From: Paracoccaceae bacterium
GTDB lineage: Bacteria; Pseudomonadota; Alphaproteobacteria; Rhodobacterales; Rhodobacteraceae
Reading direction: 5' to 3'
NCBI GenBank assembly: GCA_020622085.1
Contig: JAHRYM010000001.1
Location: forward strand, 1,270,608-1,334,607
DNA: 64,000 bases
Shown: piece by piece, positions 50,354 through 59,900 of the stretch
How the letters are laid out: every line of letters starts with the position of its first letter
How positions within the stretch are numbered: the first letter of the stretch is position 1
Notes under the pieces: generated by a model
What the model was told of the DNA's origin: nothing
Database searches by the model: none
What the model saw: only the letters and a program-made list of their open reading frames with translations
Position numbers and translations under genes: made by a program

Positions 50354-53300
50354 TCAGAACTTGCCGATCAGGTTGACGAACAGGCCCTCGCGGTTCCGTT
50401 CCAGGCTGCGCAGGTCATCCGAGACCCCACCCCAGGAATAGCCCGCGCCCAGCCTGACATTGTCGTTCAGGTCGCGGTAGACGCCCAGAAGCGCGCCAAA
50501 TTCCGTCGTGTCGGCTTTCGGATAGGCCATGGCGCGACCTTCGGCCAGGATGTCCCAGTTGTGGACGATGTGGTAGTCGAGCCGCAGGATCGCCAGATGC
50601 GCGGTCGAGGTGATGAAGGTGTTCGTGCCGCGCGCCGCTTCCTCGCGCAGGCGGAAGCCGTATTTCGCACCCAGCGTGAATTGCTGGTTCAGGTCATAGC
50701 TCAGCGCCGCGTTCAGGATGTGGCTGCGCTGCTTCGGGCCGTTCACGTTGCCGTCCACGTTCACCTGGTCGGCGCCCGGCATGTCGTAAAGCCAGGTATA
50801 GCTGGCAAGCGCGTTCAGCCGATCATTGGCAACGGGGCGATAGGCATAGCCAAGCTTCGCCTCGACATAGCGGCCATCCAGCAGGTTGTCGGTATCGGCG
50901 TCCGAGATCACCGCATCCAGCCCGCCGATCAGGCGCCAGTCGTCGCTGGTGCGCCGCTCGAAGGCACCGGCCACAAGGATCGAGCGCCGGTCCTGCACGC
51001 GGGCCGGGTTGTCGCTGTCTTCAAAGCGCAATTCACCGCGCAGGCCGGCGGTATCGCCCTCGCCGCCCGACCAGCGCATCCCAAGCGACAGGCCCTGCCG
51101 TTCGATCGTGGTGCCATCGCTTTCGGTATTTGTCCCCGACAGGATCCCCAGGTCATAGCGCCAGACCTCCGATGGCGTGTAGGTGACGCCATAGGTCGTC
51201 GTCAGCGCCGGTTCCGAGCCGAAGGCGCTGTAGCTGTGTTCGGCATTGTAGCGCCAGGCGTCGTTGATCCGCGAGTTCGCGCCCAGCACCAGCGTGCCCC
51301 GGTCATGGCCGGTGACGGTGGTGCTGTCCTCCATCCTGAGCGGATCCTGCCGGTAGCCCATCGTATAGGTGGTATCGGCATTGGGTGCCCAGGCCAGTTG
51401 CAGCTTGCCGGCCCCGCCAAGGCTGCCGTCGGATCCTTCGGCCATCAGCGTCAGCGCATCCGAAAGCCGCGTCTCGACACCCAGCCCCAGCCGGTCGTTG
51501 CGGCCGAGGCTGCCGCCATGATCCGCCGTCACCTGACCGAAGACCCAGGCCGACAGATCCTCGTCGCGGGTCCAGGTCAGCCTTGCGCCCAGGTCGGTGC
51601 GGGTGCCGTTGTCCTCGGCCAGCGTGCTGCCGGGCGCGGTGCGGTCGGTCGTCGCCACCTCGACATCCAGCGAATAGGCCGGGTCCAGGTCGTAGGACAG
51701 GCCCAGCCGCGCATCGGTGCGTTCCTTGACGCCGGTATCTTCGAACCGGTCGGCGCCGAAGGTCAGCGCCATGCGGTCAGTCAAGCCCACTTCGCCTTCC
51801 AGGCCGAAGGTGGTCTGCGGCGTGCCCACATCAAGATCGGGCGAGGTGAAGCCCGCCTCGCGGTCGTCGTAATAGGCGCTGACATGGCCCTTGCCGCCGA
51901 AATCGGCCAGATCGGCCTGGCCTTCCACTCGATATCCAAGGGCGCTCTTGCCCTTGATGCCGGCGCTGGGTGTAGCCGGGTCGATCTCCAGCCCGCCATT
52001 GAGCGAAAAGGTCGAACCGAAACCCGGCCCTTCGCTTTGCGCGACCTCGAAGCTCAGCCAGGAACTTTCGCTGTGGCGCCACAGCACATCGGCGCCCAGC
52101 AGCGTGTTGTCGGCAATGCCGGTGGTTTCACGTGCGCCCGACATGCCGAAGCGCAGCTTGTCCGTCACCCAGCCCTCGGCGCGGCCGCCGGCCGAAATCC
52201 CGTCCACCGATCCGGTGGTCGGCACATATTCATACTGCGCCACCAGGTTGACATCATAATTGCCAAGCGGCCGGTTGACGACCAGCCCTGCCCCGCCCGC
52301 CGTGGGTGAAAGCGGTTTGGTCAGGATCACCAGCCCCTGCACATGGTCGATGCGGTAGTCGCGCCCCTCGACCAGCCGTGTGGCGCTGATCACCCGGCCC
52401 GAGACCGGATCGCGCACTTCGATGATCAGGCTTTCGCTGCCTTCCTGGATGTCGCGGCGCGACAGGAAATAGGCGCTGCCGCCGGTGCCGCGCAGCACGT
52501 CGCGCTGCATCAGTGTATCGGGGCTCGAGACATAGGCACTTGTGCGGATGCGGACTTCGCCTTCGTCCGTGGTGGCGGGCGAAAGCCAGGTGCCCGTCAG
52601 GCCGTAAAGCGTGCGGTCCGACCGGACAACGCGGCGCAGATCCTCGGCCGGCTTGAAGTCGCCCCATTGCAGGAAGCTGCCGTCGCGCTCGATCCGGGCA
52701 AAGACCTTGCCCGAGGTCGGCGCCAGGTCTTCTGTGAGGGAATCGTCGCCCGTGGTGACCCAGACATCCTCATCCTCGATGCCGCGCAGCACCTGGTCGG
52801 GGTGCTTGCGGCCAAAATCGCGGAACATGTCCTTCAGTTCTTCCTCGCGGGTATCGACCGAAGCCGTGATCCGCGTGCCGTCGGCCAGCGTGCTGTCGAC
52901 ATAGCCGGCGATGCGGCCCCGGGTCCAGGTTTCGTCGGCCACCAGATCGCGGCCCAGCGTCACGTCGGCGATGCCGGTGGCGAAGACCTCTTTCGTGGGG
53001 ATTGTCACCGGGCGCGTCAGGCTCTGGCTGCCGACGCCGATCTGCACGCCATGGTCGCCCGGCGGCAGGATGCGCTGCATGACAAAGCCGCGGCGCAGGT
53101 CGGGCCTGACTTCTTCGCCCATCACGGTGATGCGGGTGCCCGCGGGCACGTCGCGGCCCGATACGGTGACGGCCCCGCCCCGCACCGGGATCGTGCGGCG
53201 CGCGGTGCGGTCCTCGCCTTCGCCGGCGGCGATGATCGGGCCGTCAAGTTCGGGGTCGTCCTGCCGCGTCGCGCTACGCGACAGGGGCAGCGGATGGGTT

Positions 53301-53950
53301 TCGTCATAGCGCCCGGCGCTGTCATAGACGCGCAGCACATAATCCATCTCGGGCTCGCCGCCCGCGGGCATCACCCAGTCCACCGTGCCGTTCGGCGCGA
53401 CGGCCAGCACCGTCAGGTTGCGGTCGCGGTCGCGGATGCGCACCTCGGCCTTGCGGATCCAGCCGGGATAGTTGCTTGACGCGCGGAAGCTGACATGGTC
53501 GCCCGCGACATAGCTGCGGCGCATGTCCAGGGTGCTGACGTTCAGCCGCGGACGTGCCCCCAGCCCGTCATAGCTGAGCTGGATCCCCAGATCCTTGAAC
53601 AGCCGGTCAATGTCGCGGGTTCCGCTTTCGGCGGCAGGGGCGCCGGCGATGGTCTTGCGCGGGCCTTCCGGGCGCAGGGCATCGACCGAGATCGAGAACC
53701 CGAGGTTGCCCAGTTCGGGCGCCGCGCCGTCATCGGTATTGGCGCCCGTGGCACGGCGGATCACCTGCCCGGCGTTGGCCTGTTCACAGCCCGTGGGAAG
53801 GGCGCCGTCCACCAGCGCGCAGCCCTGCGTTCCGGCCCATGCGCCGCCCGCCATCAGCACGAAGACAAGCGCGGTGCTGCCCGGAAGCCCGCTCAGGCCA
53901 GGATCGGTCGGGCCAGGATCGGTCCGGTAGGTGTTCACTTTGCGGTCCAT
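50354..53950 (-). CDS. large outer-membrane beta-barrel-type protein paired with DUF11 protein
   Basis: A 1198-residue secreted protein. A signal peptide (about residues 15-45, ending GGAWA) is followed by a beta-rich N-terminal half with carbohydrate-binding or Ig-like repeats (FVMQRILPPGDHGVQIGVG, DGTRITASVDTREEELKDMF, VEGRDYRIDHVQGLVILTKP). From about residue 640 to the end there are amphipathic strands of a beta-barrel, closing FVNLIGKF with the C-terminal Phe of outer-membrane proteins. I prefer the ATG at 53948-53950, with GAGGGG upstream, over a GTG at 53965 that overlaps the preceding stop. It is coupled to the giant DUF11 gene, and I infer an exporter or surface anchor for it. No exact family name is certain. 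Confidence 0.75.
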   Translation of the reverse strand: MDRKVNTYRTDPGPTDPGLSGLPGSTALVFVLMAGGAWAGTQGCALVDGALPTGCEQANAGQVIRRATGANTDDGAAPELGNLGFSISVDALRPEGPRKTIAGAPAAESGTRDIDRLFKDLGIQLSYDGLGARPRLNVSTLDMRRSYVAGDHVSFRASSNYPGWIRKAEVRIRDRDRNLTVLAVAPNGTVDWVMPAGGEPEMDYVLRVYDSAGRYDETHPLPLSRSATRQDDPELDGPIIAAGEGEDRTARRTIPVRGGAVTVSGRDVPAGTRITVMGEEVRPDLRRGFVMQRILPPGDHGVQIGVGSQSLTRPVTIPTKEVFATGIADVTLGRDLVADETWTRGRIAGYVDSTLADGTRITASVDTREEELKDMFRDFGRKHPDQVLRGIEDEDVWVTTGDDSLTEDLAPTSGKVFARIERDGSFLQWGDFKPAEDLRRVVRSDRTLYGLTGTWLSPATTDEGEVRIRTSAYVSSPDTLMQRDVLRGTGGSAYFLSRRDIQEGSESLIIEVRDPVSGRVISATRLVEGRDYRIDHVQGLVILTKPLSPTAGGAGLVVNRPLGNYDVNLVAQYEYVPTTGSVDGISAGGRAEGWVTDKLRFGMSGARETTGIADNTLLGADVLWRHSESSWLSFEVAQSEGPGFGSTFSLNGGLEIDPATPSAGIKGKSALGYRVEGQADLADFGGKGHVSAYYDDREAGFTSPDLDVGTPQTTFGLEGEVGLTDRMALTFGADRFEDTGVKERTDARLGLSYDLDPAYSLDVEVATTDRTAPGSTLAEDNGTRTDLGARLTWTRDEDLSAWVFGQVTADHGGSLGRNDRLGLGVETRLSDALTLMAEGSDGSLGGAGKLQLAWAPNADTTYTMGYRQDPLRMEDSTTVTGHDRGTLVLGANSRINDAWRYNAEHSYSAFGSEPALTTTYGVTYTPSEVWRYDLGILSGTNTESDGTTIERQGLSLGMRWSGGEGDTAGLRGELRFEDSDNPARVQDRRSILVAGAFERRTSDDWRLIGGLDAVISDADTDNLLDGRYVEAKLGYAYRPVANDRLNALASYTWLYDMPGADQVNVDGNVNGPKQRSHILNAALSYDLNQQFTLGAKYGFRLREEAARGTNTFITSTAHLAILRLDYHIVHNWDILAEGRAMAYPKADTTEFGALLGVYRDLNDNVRLGAGYSWGGVSDDLRSLERNREGLFVNLIGKF

Positions 53951-53961
53951 GATTGCGCCCC

Positions 53962-56900
53962 TCACTTCGTGCCCGATCCGGAGGAGCGGCGTTCAACCAC
54001 CGCTTCCACGTTCAGCTGATACCGTCCGTTTGCCGGCCAGAGCCCGCGCAAGACCTTTTCCACGGCCTTCAGCCGCTGCTTTGCTGTGCGATCGCCCTCG
54101 TTCGCGCCCGACTGATAGGCGAGCCGCAGCATCACCGGCGTATCGGCCACTTCGGTGACCATCCGGCGCAAGCCCTCGACCAGTTCCGGCCGCGGCGTCA
54201 GTGCAGCGTCACCCGTCCCGAAAGCCCGGGCCGAGAGGTCCACGCGCACCACGCGGCTGATCGTCGCCCCGAAGTTCATCTTCGTGAGCATCCCCGGCGT
54301 GACCCGCACCACGCGCGGGTTTTCCGTGGTCAGCCTGTAGCCCGAAGGCAGCGTCCGCGTGTCGAGCTTCAGCATGAAGTTCGAGCCGATGTCATGGGGC
54401 AGCGCCGCGCAGGGAATGCTGTAGCGCCCATGCGGGTCGGTCGTGACCGACAGCCCGTTCGGCGCCACCAGCCGCACCCCCGGCAGGCCCTTTTCGCGGT
54501 CGGGTTCTTCGGGCGCACCCCATTTGCCGCCATGATAGGTCTGGTCGGTGATGGCCATGCGGTCTACCTTGGGTTCGCCGTTGTAGTAGCCGTCCTGGTT
54601 CAGGTCGTCGAAGACCCGACCGATCACGGTCGCGCAGGCAAAGACCGGCTCGGCGGCGACGCGGACGGTGGCGATGGCATCCAGCGTCACCGGCGCCCCC
54701 GTCAGCGGGCTCAGCGCGCGGGCGGTGTTGTCATGGTTGCCCGGCCGCACGCTGGCGCTGACCAGCACATCCAGCGTGATTGCCGCACTTGCCCCCGGTG
54801 CCAGGCTCACGCCGTGCCAGACAAGCCGTCGGCCGCTGGCCACCGGCTCGGTCGCAGTGCCGTTCACCGCCGCAGTGCCCTGCTGGTAGATGAAGCCCGC
54901 CGGAAGCACGTCGACGACATTTGTCACCGTCGTCTGCGTGGTCGAGCTGTTGGTGACGGTGATGGTGTAACGCACCACCTCGCCCGGATTGACCTGCCCG
55001 CGATCGACCGTCTTGGCGATGGTCAGGCCGCCCAGCCCGAAGGCCGGCGAGATGACCGAGTCGGCCGCCGTCACCACGACCCCTGCGGCCGAGGTGCCGC
55101 TGGCGGTGCCGCCCAGCGTCACGGTGCCGGTGGCCACATCCGCCGGCGTGATCGTATAGGCGTTGCCGGTGCAGACGAGCGTCTGCGTTGCGCCCACAGC
55201 CAGCGTGATCGGCGCGCAGTTCAGCCCCGGAAGCGGCAGGGTCAGCGTGGTCAGGTCCATGTTGACGTTGTTCAGCGGAACGGTGCCAAGGTTCGTCACT
55301 GTGAAGGTGTAAAGAACCTGGTCGCCCGCATCGATGATGCCGTTGCCGTTCACGTCGGGAATGCCCGCGATCTGGATATCCAGCCCGATCTGCGGCCGGC
55401 CCACTTCGGTCACCGTCGGATCGTTGGTCGGGTCGCTGTCCGTGGCGCCGGTGCCGTCGGGCGTCTCGGTGCCCGCCGGGTTGGTCACGGCCGTGCCGTC
55501 GCGCGCGGTGCCGGTGTCGGAAACATCCGTCACCGTTACCGGGTTGCCGGTGCCGTCAAGGATCGGGTTGCCCAGGTCATCGACAGCATCGCCCGTCGTG
55601 GTCGCGGTGTTCTGGACATAGCCGCGATCCACGTCGGCCTGCACCAGCGTATAGGTCGCGGCAAAGCTGGTGCTGTCGGTCGCGCCGATGGCAAGGCTGA
55701 CCGGCCCGCCGGCAACCGTGACGATCGGATCGGTCACGGTGACATTGGCCAGCGCAAGGTTGCCGGTGTTCGTCACCGTGAAGCCATAGTCGAGTGTATC
55801 GCCGACATCCAGGTAGCCGCTGCCGTTCACGTCGGTGGTGCCGGTCAGCGACTTGATCAACTCGATCCCCGCCGTCTGCGAGATCAGCGCCACGGTCGGG
55901 TCGTTGGTCGGGTCGCCGTCGGTGCCGCCGGTCGCGTCGGGGGTTTCGGTGCCCGAGGGATTGGCCACCGTGCTGCCGTCCGGCGCGGTGCCGGTGTCGG
56001 ACACGTCGCTAGCCGTCAGTTGCGCGCCGCCGGGTCCAAGGATCGGGGTGCCGCCCGCCGTCACCGCCCCGCCCGTCACGGTGGCAGAGTTCAGGACGTA
56101 GCCGCGGTTCACATCGGCCTGCACCAGCGTATAGCTTGCCGTGAAGGTGGTGCTGTCACTCGCCCCCGGCGCCAGGCTGATCGGCCCGCCCGCCACGGTG
56201 ACCAGCGGATCGGTCACGGTGACATTGGCCAGATGCAGGTTGCCGGTATTGGTCACGGCAAAGCTGTAGGCCACGGTATCCCCTGCCCCGATCAGCCCGT
56301 CGCCGGTGGTGTCGGTGACAGAAACCAGCGACTTGATCAGCTGGATCCGCGGCAGGGCCGTCAGGGTCGCAACCGTCGGGTCATTGGCCGGGTCGCCATC
56401 GGTGGCGCCGGTGCCGTCCGGTGTTTCGGTGGTTTCCGGCGAAGCGACGGTCGAGCCGTTGGGCGCGGTGCCGGCGTCCGAGACATCCGAAACCGTGACC
56501 GGGTTGCCCGTATCATCCAGGATCGGCACCCCCGTCGCGGTGACGGCATTGCCGTTCGCAGTCGCGCTGTTTTGCACATGGCCCCGGTCCAGATCGGCCT
56601 GGGTCAGCACATAGCTGCCGCTGAAACTGGTGCTGTCGGTCGCGGCGATGGCAAGGCTGACCGGCCCGCCGGCAACCGTGATCAGCGGATCGGTCACGGT
56701 GACGCCGGCCAGCGCGGTATTGCCGGTGTTGCGCACCGCAAAGACATAGGCAACGGTGTCGCCGGTGCCGATCTGGCCGTCGCCGGTCGTATCCGTGACC
56801 GAGGCGATCGACTTGATCAGGCTGATCCCCGATGTCAGCGTCAGCCCGACCGGCGTCGGATCGTTCTCGCCCGGCTCGTTACCCTGGCCGTTGCCGTTGG

Positions 56901-59900
56901 CGTCGGCATTGGCGCCATCGTCCGACAGGTCCGCCAGTTGCGGATTGGTGGCCGAGGTCTGGCCCGACAGCGCGCCTTCGGCGGTGACATTGGCCTGGTT
57001 GAGGTAGCGTGCCGTCCCGGTCACGATCGGCGGCAGCGGGTTCGTCGGCATCACCGTCACGCCGATGTCGATGGTGCAGCTTGCCCCGGCCGCCAGCGTG
57101 AAGCCCTGTGCGACAACCGGATCGCCCGCGCCGTTGAAGCCGGCGTTGGTGCCGCCGCAGCTTCCGTTCGGTGCCGTCGAGACAGTATAGGTGCCAAGCG
57201 CCGTCGGCGTGCCGCCGACATGGTTGCCAAACAGCGGCGCCGCACCCTGCAGGGCATCGGTGACACGAACCTGGTTCAGGGCCTCAAGGCTCGGGTTGCG
57301 GACGACAAGACGGAATCCGGCCGTGAAGGTGCCATCCCCGTTCATCACCGGGCCGCTTTGCAGCGCCTTGGCGATGGCCACCCGCGCCTGCGGGATCTTC
57401 GGGAACAGATAGCCCGTTGCATTGGTCGCCGCCGGCAACGTGATCGCCGAAATCACCGTGGGCGCGACCGAACCGCCCGCCGTGCCGGCCGCTGTGGTGC
57501 CGTTCGACAGGTAGGTTTCGCTGATCGCCGCATGGCTGACCGAATAGCTGCCTTCGGGCAGCAGGCCGAAGCTGAAGGCGCCATTGGCGGCGGTGGTGGT
57601 CGTGCGGTTGATCGCGGTGCCATCGGCGGCCGTGCCCGTCAGGGTGACGGTCAGGCCCGCGATGCCGCTATCGCCTGCGGTCAGCCCGCCGTCATTGGCG
57701 AAGTCACGGAACACCGAACCCGCGATCGACGAGGCATTCACCGTCACCGGACCCGAATTGGTGTTGTTGCCCGGCACCGTGTCGAACGAACTGGTTGCCA
57801 CGCTTGCGGTGTTGGTCAGGGTCTGCGGATTTGCCGTGACCGCGGTCACGCGCACCGGCACGGTGATTTCCACCACGCCGCCGCTGCTCAGCGTGCCCAG
57901 CGAACAGTTGAACGATGTCGCCGCCGCCGCCCCTGTGCAGGTGGTGGTCGAAGCCGTGCCGGACACCACCGACAGCGTCGGCGTGCCGGTCAGCACCATT
58001 CCTGCGGGCAGGTTGTCGGTCACCACCACCTCGTCGGCCTCGGACAGGCCGGCGCCGGCGTTGTTGCGGATGGTCACCAGATAGCTGAACGGATCGCGCA
58101 GGTTGACCGTCGCCGGCGTTGCGACCTTGCTTGCGACCTCGACATCGGCGCGGGTGCGCACGGTCGTCGTCTCGTTCGCGTCGTTGTTGGCGGTGTTGGG
58201 TTCAAATCCCAGCGCGGTTTCGTCCGATGCCACGGTCACGTTGTTGGTCGTGACGCCCTTGGCGACGCCAAGGCCGGTGACGCGGACCGTGCGCGTCTGG
58301 CCCGGCGCCAGCACCGGGAAGCTGCACTGGAGCGTGCCGCCAAGGCTGCCCACCGCGGGAGCCGTGCCGCAGGTGCCGTCTGCCGGCACGACGTAAGACT
58401 GATAGGTGATCCGGTTCGCCGGCATCACATCCGTCACCACGACGTTTTCCGCCGCCGAAGGCCCGAGGTTCGTCACGATCAGCAGGTATTCGGTGGTATT
58501 GCCCACCGGCATCGGGTCAACCGTGTCGTCCTTGTTGATCAGAAGGTCGATCACCGGCGGCTGCACCGGCGTCAGGACCGTGGCGCTGTTGTTCGTCGTG
58601 TCGGTCTCGGTCGTCGTGGTGACCACCGTCACGTCGTTCTGCAGCGTGGTCGCGCGCGTCACCAGGTTCGGGCGCACGACAACCGTCACCGTCTGCTGCG
58701 ATCCGTTGGCGATGGTGCCAAGGTTGCAGACCAGGCTGTTGTTCCCGGACGTGGTGGTTGATCCGGCCGCCGGCGCCGTGCCGCACGACCCGCTGGACGG
58801 GCTGGCCGAAACGAAGGTCACGTTCATCGGCAGCGTATCGGTGATGGTCACCGCCCCGGCCGAGGACAAGCCGTTGGCCAGGTTGCGCGCGGTAATGACA
58901 TAGATCAGGTTCTGGCCGGCGACGGCGGGGCTCGGGCTGGCCGATTTCGTCACCGTCACGTCGGCCCGCGCCTCGACCGAATAGTTCGCCACGGCCGAGT
59001 TGTTCCCCAGCGCCGGATCGGCGGTCGTGTTCGATATGGCGCTGGCAGTATTGGTTCGCGCGCCAGCATCGCCGCCCGGGCGGACCCGCACGGTGACAAC
59101 CGGACAGTCGGCGCCCGTGGTGCAGACCGGAAGCGTTGCGATCGAACAGCTCAGTTGTCGGCCGTTCGCACCTGCGGCGGCGGTCGAACAGCTTGCGCCG
59201 CTGGCCAGGCCGGGAGTCACGACGGCATCGATGAAGCCCGCCCCGGTGGCGCCGACGCTGCTGTTGATCAGGTTCAGCAGGTTGTCGGTCAGCGAGACGT
59301 TGCTGGATGCGGTCGGGCCGGCGTTCGTCACTTCGATGGTGAAGGTCTGGATGTCACCCGAAGGCAGGCTGGCAAGCGTCGCCGTCTTGCGCACGGCGAT
59401 ATCGGCCGAACCGGCCGGGTCGCTGCTGGTCACGCCATAGGTCGCGCTGTCGTTGGGCGCGTTGGTGTCGGGCAGGTTGCCATCGGGCGATCCGACCAGA
59501 AGCCCGTTCACCAGGCTGCCCGGTGCCGTCACGGTGGTTGTCAGACCCACCGCAGGCGTTGTCGCCCCGGCCGCAAGCGGCGCCCCGGCCGTATAGACGC
59601 GTGTGCACAGGATCGTGGCCGGTCCGGTCACGGGCGCTGCCGGCGAACAGGTCCAGCCGTTCAGGGTAAAGCCCGTCACCTGAAGCCCGGCGGGCAGGGT
59701 GTCGCGCATCTCGATCGTGCCATGGAACGCCGCATTGCCGACGTTCGAGGTGCTGATGCTGAAGCCATAGCTGTTGCCGACCACGGCCAGCGCCGGGTTG
59801 GGCCCGCTCTTGTTGGCGCGCAGGTCGATGGTGGGGGCCGCGATGGTTGCGCCGCCGTCGGTCGCGCTGTTGTTGCCGGGGTTCGGATCGGCCGGCCCTG

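Noticed and set aside
53953-58761. 1602-codon open frame on the plus strand
   Set aside because: It is antisense to the DUF11 gene, and its protein is low-complexity Arg/His/Gly/Ala. It arises from the repeat-rich GC-biased coding of the other strand.
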